DNA from: Gemmatimonadota bacterium
GTDB lineage: Bacteria > Latescibacterota > UBA2968 > UBA8231
Reading direction: 5' to 3'
DNA length: 64,000 nucleotides
Assembly (NCBI GenBank): GCA_028875335.1
Contig: JAPPEF010000220.1
Coordinates: 1-64,000, forward strand
Position 1 is the first letter of the stretch; every line of letters starts with the position of its first letter. The notes under the pieces are model-generated. The model did no database searches and had not been told where the DNA came from. It saw nothing but the letters and a program-made list of their open reading frames with translations. Shown one piece after another: positions 41,707-49,136 of the stretch. The translations under genes were made by a program, and so were the position numbers.

Positions 41707-42591
41707 CTACATGTGAGCCACCGTATCGCCGCCGGTGATGGCTGCCGTCACCTCGGGGTGGGAAAGCACCCAGTTGATCGCTGTCTGCGCCACAGTGCGA
41801 CCGTGGGCGTCGGCGATTTGCCGCAGAATCTCCAAAGTCCGGCGTCCCGCCTCATTGAGGTCCTGCTCTAAGTCGCCGACGCGCCCGGTGGCGTAAAGGG
41901 TGCCATCCGGCGGCGGCTCGCCGGGGGTATATGCGCCGGAGAGCAGGCCCACGCCCAAGGGGCTGTAGGTCATAACTCCGAAGCCTTGGTCGCGCTGCGC
42001 CGGCCACATCTCGCGCTCTAGTTCTCGGTTGAGGAGGTTGTAGGGATTCTGGATGCAGAGCAGAGGATCGAGTCCGAGGCGGTCCTGCGTCCACAGTGCC
42101 TTGAGCACCTGCCAGGCCTGGAAATTGGAGACGCCCACGTAGCGCGTCTTGCCGGCGCGCACCACGTCGTCTAGGGCGCGCAGCGTCTCCTCAAGGGGGG
42201 TCTCGTCGTCGTACACGTGCAAGATGTAAACGTCGATGTGATCCGTCTCAAGGCGGGCCAAGGTGCGGTCGATCTCCCGCATGATGTGATAGCGCGACAG
42301 ACCAGCGTCGTTAGGCCCGTCGCCGACGCGGCTGGCCACCTTTGAGGTGACCACGAGGTCGTCGCGGTGCCGCTTGAGGACGCGCGCCAGGACCTGCTCC
42401 GACGTGCCTCGGGTCTCGTACACATCCCCAAAGCCGTAGATGTTGGCGCAGTCGATGAAATTGATCCCTAACTCGACGGCCCGCTCGATGGCGCGCTCGG
42501 CCTCGTCGGCGTCCTCCTGTCCGCGCAGGCCCAAGCCGTAGGCTAGGCGAGATACCTTCAGGCCGGAACGGCCAAACTTGACGTATTCCAT
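41707..42591 (-). CDS. Aldo/keto reductase, cut short by an in-frame amber codon
   Basis: 294 residues to the TAG, AGGAGG before ATG 42591. The tetrad is intact: Asp47 and Tyr52 in FIDCANIYG, Lys84 in VTSKVAS and His125 in YILHVYD. The sequence stops at GGDTVAHM, where the relative at 1012-1896 reads HMKANVA. After the TAG 31 codons continue in frame with a good family C-terminus, so the original product was 326 residues. A single base change (AAG, CAG or GAG to TAG) explains it. The missing part is only the C-terminal helix, so partial activity is possible. It lies next to an SDR, a Fic remnant and a Gfo/Idh gene. Confidence 0.9.
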   Translation of the reverse strand: MEYVKFGRSGLKVSRLAYGLGLRGQEDADEAERAIERAVELGINFIDCANIYGFGDVYETRGTSEQVLARVLKRHRDDLVVTSKVASRVGDGPNDAGLSRYHIMREIDRTLARLETDHIDVYILHVYDDETPLEETLRALDDVVRAGKTRYVGVSNFQAWQVLKALWTQDRLGLDPLLCIQNPYNLLNRELEREMWPAQRDQGFGVMTYSPLGVGLLSGAYTPGEPPPDGTLYATGRVGDLEQDLNEAGRRTLEILRQIADAHGRTVAQTAINWVLSHPEVTAAITGGDTVAHM

Positions 42592-42626
42592 GTTCTCCTC
42601 CTATAACTGTCCCCGAAGCCGAACTT

Positions 42627-43022
42627 CTACGAAGCCAGCCCGCCCTCGGCAAAAGGATCGTTAACCTTCTTGGGAAGCCGCAACTTCTGACGAATCTCCG
42701 CCACAATGGGGGCCGCACTGTAGAACCGTCCGCGCCGTTCGCCTTCGGGAACTAGAAGTCCTGCATCCACGAGCACTTTCAGATCACGGCTAGCGAGATT
42801 CTTGGACACATCTGCGCTTACCCGGTAGGACGAGTTGCGCACCCTAGTGCCAAAGGCGGCCTGAATGAGGGCCAAGGCCATGCGATCGGGTAATCCGTTG
42901 GCAATTACCAGATCCGAGAGCTCTGCATAAAGCCTTTCCAATTCTCGCATCCGATGGAGCAGTGTTTGCGCTTGCACATAGTGACCAGTTAAGCAGAAGC
43001 GAATCCACGGCTTAGCGTCGTG
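42627..43022 (-). pseudogene. Remnant of a Fic-family AMP-transferase gene (C-terminal winged-helix part)
   Basis: The frame reads as the C-terminal part of a large group of Fic/DOC proteins: HDAKPWIRFCLTGHYVQAQTL upstream of a GTG at 42977, then ELERLYAELSDLVIANGLP and the winged helix YRVSADVSKNLASRDLKVLV, LVPEGERRGRFYSA. The core HPFxxGNGR motif and the rest of the catalytic domain are absent, and a stop codon lies upstream with no start. From the GTG a 116-residue protein could still be made and would look like a small DNA-binding protein. I read it as debris of a former toxin-like gene. Confidence 0.72.
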
Positions 43023-43150
43023 CGCTGGTTGCCATGCACTGCTGCATGAAGCCGATCATGTCGCCAGGACTCCCAGTACGGTCTGGTTGCGGCGGATTTC
43101 ATATTTTACGAGAGCGGGCATTAAACTCAAAAAACGGGAGCGGTAGCACA

Positions 43151-44161
43151 ATGCCGAAACAGCGAATAGCGATTGTGGGAGCCGGGAACATGGCCCGGGC
43201 GCGGGGCAGGGCATTTCTGGACACCGGCCGTGCGGAAATCTGCGGCGTCGCCGCCCGGCGCGCACAGCGCGCTGAAAGCTGCGCGGCTGAGTTGGGGTGC
43301 AACGTTTTTTGCGATGACTTTCGCCACTTGGAGGAGGCTGGACCAGACGCGATCCTAATCGAAGTTCCGCATCGCGTTCAGGATGAGGTCTCCATTTGGG
43401 CATTGGATGCCGGTTACGACCTCCTCGTGGGCGGATGTCTCGCTTCGAGTGTGGAGAATGGGCACCAGATCGCAGAAACGGCGGCCCGGAACAATCGGAT
43501 TGTGGAGGCCGGGTTTCAGCGCCGTTACGACCCTGCCTGGGAGGAGATCCAGCGCCTAGTGGCGGGAGGGGAACTGGGGGCACCGGTGATGGCCGTGACC
43601 ACGGCCCTATGGAACCCGGACCCAGACGGGTGGTACTACGACCAAGAGGCGAGTGGGGGGATGCCGCTGACCCACATGAGTTACTGCTATCTCAATGCCG
43701 TCCGCTGGATTCTCGGCCGGCCGATCACTGTGTCCGCGATGGCCAATCGGATGCGCAATACAGCTCCGGGTCGCGTAGTGGAGGAGACATGCGGGGCCCT
43801 AATCGGATTTGAAAACGGGGCCTTCGCTTCGGCCACGGCCAGTTACATCGGCCCAGAGGGCATGACCGACCCACAGCCGCGATTTGTCTGCACCGAGGGC
43901 GGAATCCTGCCCAATGCCAACAACCCGCCCGGCGAGGATTCCATTGCCGTTTTTCATGGGGACCGTTCCGAGGTGCTCACTTTTGCGAACGAGCCGTCTC
44001 CGTTCGTCCGGCAGGCCGCCGCCTTTCTCGATGCCATAGAGGGCCGCCGCAAGGCCCGCAATCCTCCAGAAGATGCCCTATTCGATGTCGAAATTGCCGC
44101 AGCCGTCTCGGTTTCAGTCAGGGAACACAGGACGGTCTCGCTGGCGGAAGTACGGAGCTAA
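43151..44161 (+). CDS. Gfo/Idh/MocA-family oxidoreductase
   Basis: 336 residues from ATG 43151, with GGGAG upstream; an earlier ATG at 43034 overlaps the Fic remnant and adds a poor N-terminus. The NAD(P) motif is AIVGAGNMARARG, the family EVPHR loop appears in place of the usual EKP motif, and the alpha/beta domain shows GFQRRYDPAW (catalytic-type region). EKP to EVP is a departure at the conserved Lys position, so the usual proton-transfer Lys may be missing. It should oxidise or reduce a sugar or cyclitol. It meets the next gene tail to tail with a 4-nt overlap. Confidence 0.9.
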   Translation: MPKQRIAIVGAGNMARARGRAFLDTGRAEICGVAARRAQRAESCAAELGCNVFCDDFRHLEEAGPDAILIEVPHRVQDEVSIWALDAGYDLLVGGCLASSVENGHQIAETAARNNRIVEAGFQRRYDPAWEEIQRLVAGGELGAPVMAVTTALWNPDPDGWYYDQEASGGMPLTHMSYCYLNAVRWILGRPITVSAMANRMRNTAPGRVVEETCGALIGFENGAFASATASYIGPEGMTDPQPRFVCTEGGILPNANNPPGEDSIAVFHGDRSEVLTFANEPSPFVRQAAAFLDAIEGRRKARNPPEDALFDVEIAAAVSVSVREHRTVSLAEVRS

Positions 44162-45105
44162 CCATCCACCCAGTTCTGATACTCTTCCCATGCGTCTTCA
44201 CGGCTCACAAACGGCTTGAAGACCACGCGGGTACTGAAGGTATAGTGGGTCAATGGTTGGCAATTCTTTATGAGCATGGCAAAGTCCCACGCTGGATTGG
44301 TCAATCCGCCGCCTGTTGGCTGAATAGCGAATCGAAGGGATTCGGTGCTCTTGAACATCAGTTCGAGCATCATATTGCGCCAGCATCCGTAAAAGAACGG
44401 ATGGACATATCGGCTGGGGCGAATGTTGTGGAACAAGCCGCCATCTGGATTGGGTTCACCCTCGACAAGCGCATCGGCTTCACTGGCAAAGACGCGCGCA
44501 TTCAGTGGCTGTTCCCTTAGCGATTCAATCCATTGTTCGGGACTGTTTTCGTCAGGACAGCCGAGGAAGTAGGTGGTCTTGTTTTCGGGGTTGTGGATAT
44601 AACTCGCCCAAAATAGCCCTAGCCAATCCCCCACAAAAGCGTCGGGATGGGCAACGCAGGTGGTTTCCAAATCAATGTAATGCGGTGGAACGAGGGTAAA
44701 GGTCGTGCTGACCTCAATGCGACGGGGTTCGGGAATCGCGGTCGTCAATCGGACCGAGCTGTCATCGAGCCGAGTGAGTTGGCTTGGCGTTGGCGGAGTT
44801 CCGAGTTTGCCGCCAAGCCAACGGGGAATCATGGACCTGCCGGACCGGTCGTAGATGAACTCAAAATTGAGGCTGCTTGCCCAGGATGACCGGAAAATGT
44901 TCTCCTGTGGGCCGCGTCGGCTGTAGAGTTGGCGCACACCATTGTAACCGTTCGCCCGTTCAAAAGGGAAAGCGATGTCGTCAAAACGACCTTTCTGGTT
45001 CGCTTGAGAGAGTTCATCAACCCGTTTCTGCGGGAAGCCTCCTCCGTCGTTGTTGTCCACCACTTCGACGAACAGGTCGCCATCTATGAGAAATTGACTT
45101 GCCAT
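44158..45105 (-). CDS. Hypothetical protein, beta-rich
   Basis: 315 residues with no signal peptide. I do not recognise the family. The sequence is aromatic and beta-rich (LFVEVVDNNDGGGFPQKRVDE, SLNFEFIYDRSGRSMIPRWLGG, TTFTLVPPHYIDLETTCVAHP, WLGLFWASYIHNPENKTTYF). The look and the LVPPHYIDLE strand suggest a sugar-enzyme beta-sandwich (epimerase or lyase-like), but this is only impression. It lies between Gfo/Idh oxidoreductase and serine hydrolase genes and has a weak ribosome site. Confidence 0.7.
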   Translation of the reverse strand: MASQFLIDGDLFVEVVDNNDGGGFPQKRVDELSQANQKGRFDDIAFPFERANGYNGVRQLYSRRGPQENIFRSSWASSLNFEFIYDRSGRSMIPRWLGGKLGTPPTPSQLTRLDDSSVRLTTAIPEPRRIEVSTTFTLVPPHYIDLETTCVAHPDAFVGDWLGLFWASYIHNPENKTTYFLGCPDENSPEQWIESLREQPLNARVFASEADALVEGEPNPDGGLFHNIRPSRYVHPFFYGCWRNMMLELMFKSTESLRFAIQPTGGGLTNPAWDFAMLIKNCQPLTHYTFSTRVVFKPFVSREDAWEEYQNWVDG

Positions 45106-45147
45106 AGTAAGAATCCCTTAACTCTTAGCCCATATCGCCACGCCAAG

Positions 45148-46611
45148 TTAGAGACGCCTTCCTCCGGCGAATCCATTGAATTCGTCCAGGAACCACTCGG
45201 CTTGCTTTGTCATAAAGACGCCGATCTCTTCCCCCTTGAAGGCGAAAGATACCCTGAGCCCACCGAGGTAAATATCCGTGATATAGACTTCCATGTTGAG
45301 CGTCTGCTCATCGACCCACGCGGCCGAGGCCAGACAATCGTATTCAATGCCGGGGACCGAGCCGATCTGTTCGCCAAAGTAGTTGCGTTGAGGGAACTTG
45401 CCGGACAGCACGCGCCCGATACCGAACCGCAGCACATTGTCGCCCTGACCATTGGTGTACTCCCAGGTGCCCTCATCCTCCTCAAAGGACAGGCGCATCC
45501 GCGTGATTCCCATTGGGTTGTCTGCCAAAGCATACCAGACTCCGTTGACTTCCAAAGCCGCCCTTGCGTCGGGGCCCCCGGGGATCGGCAGGACGGCTAG
45601 CCGCTCGATCTTATCGCAGAGCTCCGCGTGGGCGTCGCGGTTTTCGGCAAGCGGCGCGTCTGCTAGGTGGGGGTAGAGTTCCTCACGCATCACAACCGGA
45701 ATGTCGCTGCCGGCCGGTGCGCCTTGGGTGTCGGAGATGCAGGTGAATAGAAACTCTTTGTCGGGAAAACAGATGGCGTACTGACTGCCCATCCCGCGGA
45801 AGGAGAATCCGTTCTCTTTTTCTCGCCAGATCTGATATCCATACCCGCAGTTCCCCCGGATGGCGTTGTCGATCTGGTTGGAAGTCGCGGCGCGCACGTA
45901 CGCCTCTGGGAGGACTCTTTCATCGCCCCACATGCCGCCGTTCATGCAGGCGAGTGCGACTCTGGCTATATCGCGAAGCCTGCAGATGACTCCTGATCCG
46001 CCCCACGACACACCCTCGGGCGTGCGGATGCACCATGCGTCAGCGGAGAATCCGATCCGGTCCAGAAATCGCGGTCGCATGTAATCCAGAAAGGGCATGC
46101 CAGCAAGCCGTTCGACCGTGGCCGTGAGCACGACGGTTGCCGCAGTGTCGTACGAAAAGATCGTTCCGGGAGGATGCGAAGGGGCCCGGTTGAAAAAGGT
46201 CCAAACCCAGTCTGGATCGTCGCGCGTATAAGAGGTTGTCGAATGGGGAGTCGCCATCGTCAGGAGGTCCCGGACGGTCGAGGCGGCAAGCCACGGATGA
46301 AGTTCTTCCGGCAGTTTGTCCGGGAGGTATTCGGCGACCCGATCGTCGAGAGTGAGCCGGCCTTCGTCGATCATCATCCCGACCGCCAACGCGACAAAGC
46401 TCTTGCTGACCGAATAGATCCGGTGCATGCGTTCCGCCGTCCACGGAGCCCAGTATCCCTCAGCCGCGATTCTGTTGTGACGCACCAGCAGGAACCCGTG
46501 CATGCAGATTCGCTCGGAGTCGATCCGCTGCAGGAAATTCAGGATTGCCTGTGAAGCTATTCCCGCGCTTTCAGGTGAGGGTGCCGTTGTAAACACTTTT
46601 TCACTTCCCAT
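45148..46611 (-). CDS. Serine hydrolase, beta-lactamase / class C PBP family
   Basis: 487 residues from ATG 46611; AAGGAGC lies upstream, and an ATG at 46713 is rejected as it has none. The SxxK motif is SVSK in IYSVSKSFVALAVGMMIDEG. At the YxN place the sequence reads FSYDTAATV (Tyr-Asp-Thr), and at the HxG place it reads FRGMGSQ, so motifs two and three depart from the standard. The C-terminal 150 residues (WYALADNPMGITRMRLSF and later YITDIYLGGLRVSF) form an extra beta domain as in many esterase-type members. It probably acts as an esterase or amidase. Confidence 0.88.
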   Translation of the reverse strand: MGSEKVFTTAPSPESAGIASQAILNFLQRIDSERICMHGFLLVRHNRIAAEGYWAPWTAERMHRIYSVSKSFVALAVGMMIDEGRLTLDDRVAEYLPDKLPEELHPWLAASTVRDLLTMATPHSTTSYTRDDPDWVWTFFNRAPSHPPGTIFSYDTAATVVLTATVERLAGMPFLDYMRPRFLDRIGFSADAWCIRTPEGVSWGGSGVICRLRDIARVALACMNGGMWGDERVLPEAYVRAATSNQIDNAIRGNCGYGYQIWREKENGFSFRGMGSQYAICFPDKEFLFTCISDTQGAPAGSDIPVVMREELYPHLADAPLAENRDAHAELCDKIERLAVLPIPGGPDARAALEVNGVWYALADNPMGITRMRLSFEEDEGTWEYTNGQGDNVLRFGIGRVLSGKFPQRNYFGEQIGSVPGIEYDCLASAAWVDEQTLNMEVYITDIYLGGLRVSFAFKGEEIGVFMTKQAEWFLDEFNGFAGGRRL

Positions 46612-46836
46612 AGCTGCTCCTTGAGCTTTGGCGCTTGCGGTTACTTGGTGCGCGGCCTGATCAATGGTGAGACTATAAAAAACATAAAGGGACTTTTTTG
46701 GATTCTCTGTCAAGGCGCTCAGCCCAGACTAGGGTCAGGCGCAAACTGGACGCTCCCCTCCATGCGTGGGTGCAACAGGCTTATATTAGGGTGCTTAGGG
46801 CAGGTTAATATCAGGACGGAAACATAGGAGTCGCTC

Positions 46837-47970
46837 TTGAAGACAGGTGGTCTGGACATTCGATGCGTGCGCGGGCTATTGCCGGCTGTGCTGCTACTTG
46901 GGCTGCTGGCGGGATGCGATCAGGTCGGCGATCCGGTGAAGCCCGACGCGATCGACTTGGAGGCCAAACTCGACGACCTCTTTGCGCCTCCGACCACGGC
47001 CGAGGTGGAGGCCGTCCGCGCCGACTGGGCCCAACGCGATGTTTCCGCAGCCGAGGCGACCATCGAACTCACCGAGTCGTATCCTCTAAGCGAGACCCCG
47101 GCCACCCTGCGCATCGTTTCCCACAGAGTGGGGGAGGTGCTCCACTACGGAGCGATCCTCGCCCCCGATTCCGCGGCTCCAGGCAGCTTGCCCATCTTGA
47201 TGTACCTGCACGGGGGCGACAGCGGCGTTGAGGTGGATGAAATCGGCATCGTGCTCTTCGCCCTCGGCGAACTGCGCGACAATTTCGTCTATGTGATCCC
47301 GTCCTTTCGCAGCGAACCCCTCGAGTACGAGAACCAGGAATGGGTCTCGACAGGCCCCGGCGGCCACTGGGACTACGACGTGGACGACGCCTTGGCGCTC
47401 CTCAACGTTGCATTGGAGATAACGCCGCAGGCGAAGATCGAAAGCCTGAGCATCGTCGGCGGCAGCCGTGGAGCAGGCGTTGCCCTGCTAGCCGGGATCC
47501 GCGACGAGCGCATCGAGAACATCGTGGCCTTCTTCGGCCCCACCGACTTCTTCGACGACTGGGTCCGGGAGATTGCGCGGGAAGCGACCATGGGCTCTCC
47601 ACGCGACCTGACCGGGGTCGCCCACATCGATACCACCTTCATCCAGCCCTACATGAGAGGTGAAATCGACCTTGCAGAAGTTCGCCTCGAACTGGTGCGC
47701 CGCTCCTCGGTCCTGTTCGCCGAAGACCTGCCCGCGGTCCAACTCCACCACGGCGACGCTGACGAAACCGTCGCCGTCAGCCAAGCTCATTCCCTGATCC
47801 GGGCCATGGAAGTGCTGGGACGCGAGCCCCCCGAATTCGAGGCGTTCATCTACGAGGGAGGCGGACACACACTCTTCTCGCTGAGAGCTGCCATCCCACG
47901 CGCGGTGGATTTCCTGCGGCGGACTCTGGGAGGGGAATCGGCGCTAGTTGCGACTACGGCGTCCCGGTAA
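46837..47970 (+). CDS. Alpha/beta hydrolase lipoprotein
   Basis: 377 residues from TTG 46837, with AGGAG 6 nt upstream. A lipoprotein signal ends in the lipobox LLAGC (Cys27). The hydrolase fold shows MYLHGGDSG (oxyanion loop), the nucleophile elbow GGSRGAG with Ser near 210, the Asp in HHGDADETV near 305 and the His in GGGHTLFS near 343, a complete triad of the dienelactone hydrolase / prolyl oligopeptidase type. The last 10 residues (SALVATTASR) are encoded by copy 2 of the flavin-gene repeat in a different frame, so the original C-terminus may have been replaced at that junction. Confidence 0.85.
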   Translation: MKTGGLDIRCVRGLLPAVLLLGLLAGCDQVGDPVKPDAIDLEAKLDDLFAPPTTAEVEAVRADWAQRDVSAAEATIELTESYPLSETPATLRIVSHRVGEVLHYGAILAPDSAAPGSLPILMYLHGGDSGVEVDEIGIVLFALGELRDNFVYVIPSFRSEPLEYENQEWVSTGPGGHWDYDVDDALALLNVALEITPQAKIESLSIVGGSRGAGVALLAGIRDERIENIVAFFGPTDFFDDWVREIAREATMGSPRDLTGVAHIDTTFIQPYMRGEIDLAEVRLELVRRSSVLFAEDLPAVQLHHGDADETVAVSQAHSLIRAMEVLGREPPEFEAFIYEGGGHTLFSLRAAIPRAVDFLRRTLGGESALVATTASR

Positions 47971-48016
47971 TGGAATTAGTGCACGGGCGCCGCGCCGAAG
48001 ACCGAGGCCGGTGCTA
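47939..48016 (+). repeat. Direct repeat copy 2: remnant of the flavin-protein gene end
   Basis: 78 bp, 71 identical to 39942-40019. In the original frame it would read GASCDYGVPVMELVHGRR and end RGRC-stop, with several amino-acid changes, so it is not under selection as that protein. It overlaps the last codons of the hydrolase gene and lies 45 bp before the HigB-type toxin gene. Confidence 0.9.
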
Positions 48017-48061
48017 AATTGTTCTGCTTGCTTCGGTTCACATATTCGTTAACTTATCAGC

Positions 48062-48412
48062 GTGAGAGAGATCAGCTTTTATCGCACAGCATCTGGACAC
48101 TGCCCTGTCGAACAGTTTCTCGACTCCATAGCTACTAGGCAAGCTGCCAAAATCACTTGGACATTGCATCTGATTGAGGAATTGGAGTTTGTCCCCCGCC
48201 AGTACTTCAAGAAGTTGGTCAACACCGATGAAATTTGGGAAATTCGCGTCAACATTGGTAGGGATACATTCAGACTTCTGTCCTTCTTCGACGGTCCAAA
48301 CTTGGTGGTCCTCAACCATGCCTTTGCCAAAAAGACACAGAAGATTCCAAGATCGGACCTTCATCTGGCAGAACAGAGAAAACGAGATTACTTCAGGAGG
48401 AAGAACCCATGA
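48062..48412 (+). CDS. RelE/HigB-superfamily toxin (Gp49-like)
   Basis: 116 residues from GTG 48062. The sequence is typical of phage Gp49-like HigB toxins: REISFYRTASGHCPVEQFLDS, then HLIEELEFVPRQYFKKLV, EIWEIRVNIGRDTFRLLSFF, LNHAFAKKTQKIPRSDL, and AEQRKRDY. The NHAFAKKT motif is the conserved toxin strand-loop. The product should cleave mRNA on the ribosome. Its end overlaps the antitoxin start by 4 nt, toxin first as in higBA. It sits 45 bp after the gene-end repeat. Confidence 0.93.
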   Translation: MREISFYRTASGHCPVEQFLDSIATRQAAKITWTLHLIEELEFVPRQYFKKLVNTDEIWEIRVNIGRDTFRLLSFFDGPNLVVLNHAFAKKTQKIPRSDLHLAEQRKRDYFRRKNP

Positions 48413-48684
48413 GCGACTTGAAAAAGTACGTCGCAAGACGCAAAGCAAGAGATCCCGAATTTGCCGAGAATTACGAAGCCGGTTACTTGGAGTTCAAGAT
48501 AGGTGTTCTTCTTAGACAGGCTCGGGAAGAAGCTGGCCTGACCCAAGAAGAGGTGGCGCAAAGGCTAGATACCCAGAAATCTGCTATTTCAAGAATAGAA
48601 AATCATGCAGAGGATATTAGGCTGTCAACGCTAGAAAAGTATGCAAGAGCGATCGGCAAGAGACTCCATCTTTCGGTGGGCTGA
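48409..48684 (+). CDS. XRE-family helix-turn-helix antitoxin (HigA-type)
   Basis: 91 residues. An XRE helix-turn-helix is visible at about 31-85 (IGVLLRQAREEAGLTQEEVAQRL with DTQKSAISRIENHAEDI). The first 30 residues (KKYVARRKARDPEFAENYEAG) are the toxin-binding tail common in this group. It overlaps the toxin gene by 4 nt. Such proteins repress their own promoter; no palindrome was found in the 91 bp upstream of the toxin. Confidence 0.93.
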   Translation: MSDLKKYVARRKARDPEFAENYEAGYLEFKIGVLLRQAREEAGLTQEEVAQRLDTQKSAISRIENHAEDIRLSTLEKYARAIGKRLHLSVG

Positions 48685-48725
48685 TTTAAGAGTATCGCAA
48701 TCAATTCGCTTGCTTTTTCAATATT

Positions 48726-49136
48726 ATGAGCTATCGGTCCATACTGATCATCTTCTTGGCAATGCTGGGGCTGGCCATCGACGGCTGGGGGCAAGACTGG
48801 GACAAAATCGCATTTATCTCCGACCGCGAGGGGATCCTCAACGTGTGGATTATGAATGCGGATGGGAGCGACCCCGTAAATCTAACCAAAGGACGGTATT
48901 GTACTAGTCCGGCTTGGTCACCCGACGGCATGAGAATAGCCTTCGTCTCTAGTCCCAGTATGGGCGACCAATTTGAGATCTGGGTGGTCGATATTGACGG
49001 AAGCAATTTAGTTGAATTGACCAATGGCTTGGGCGGAAACTGGCCCACCTGGCGACCGGCTCCCCCTGCCGCTACGAGCGTCGAGGCTCAGTCGTGGGGA
49101 CAGATCAAATCACTGCTTTCAGAGGGCACTCGTTAG
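48726..49136 (+). CDS. Short secreted TolB-like repeat protein with SVExxSWGxIKS tail
   Basis: 136 residues. A signal peptide (LIIFLAMLGLAIDGWGQ) is followed by two WD40/PD40-like TolB repeats (KIAFISDREGILNVWIMNADG, SPAWSPDGMRIAFVS, EIWVVDIDGSNLVELT). A complete propeller needs about five or six blades, so it is a fragment or a mini-protein that must assemble with something else. The C-terminus ATSVEAQSWGQIKSLLSEGTR is almost the same as the end of the CBM9-like protein at 24091-24987. Its 3' end overlaps A4 tail to tail by 4 nt. Confidence 0.75.
   Translation: MSYRSILIIFLAMLGLAIDGWGQDWDKIAFISDREGILNVWIMNADGSDPVNLTKGRYCTSPAWSPDGMRIAFVSSPSMGDQFEIWVVDIDGSNLVELTNGLGGNWPTWRPAPPAATSVEAQSWGQIKSLLSEGTR

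Noticed and set aside
43034..43150. Upstream start for the Gfo/Idh gene at 43034
   Set aside because: The extra 39 residues precede the Rossmann strand, carry no family match and overlap the region of the Fic remnant; ATG 43151 is better.
44158..45105. Naming the 315-residue protein as an aldose epimerase or lyase
   Set aside because: The beta-rich look is suggestive, but no catalytic motif could be found, so it was left as hypothetical.
46612..46836. Possible promoter in the 225-bp gap between divergent hydrolase genes
   Set aside because: AT-rich patches such as ACTATAAAAAACATAAAG occur, but no -35/-10 pair with good spacing was found on either strand.
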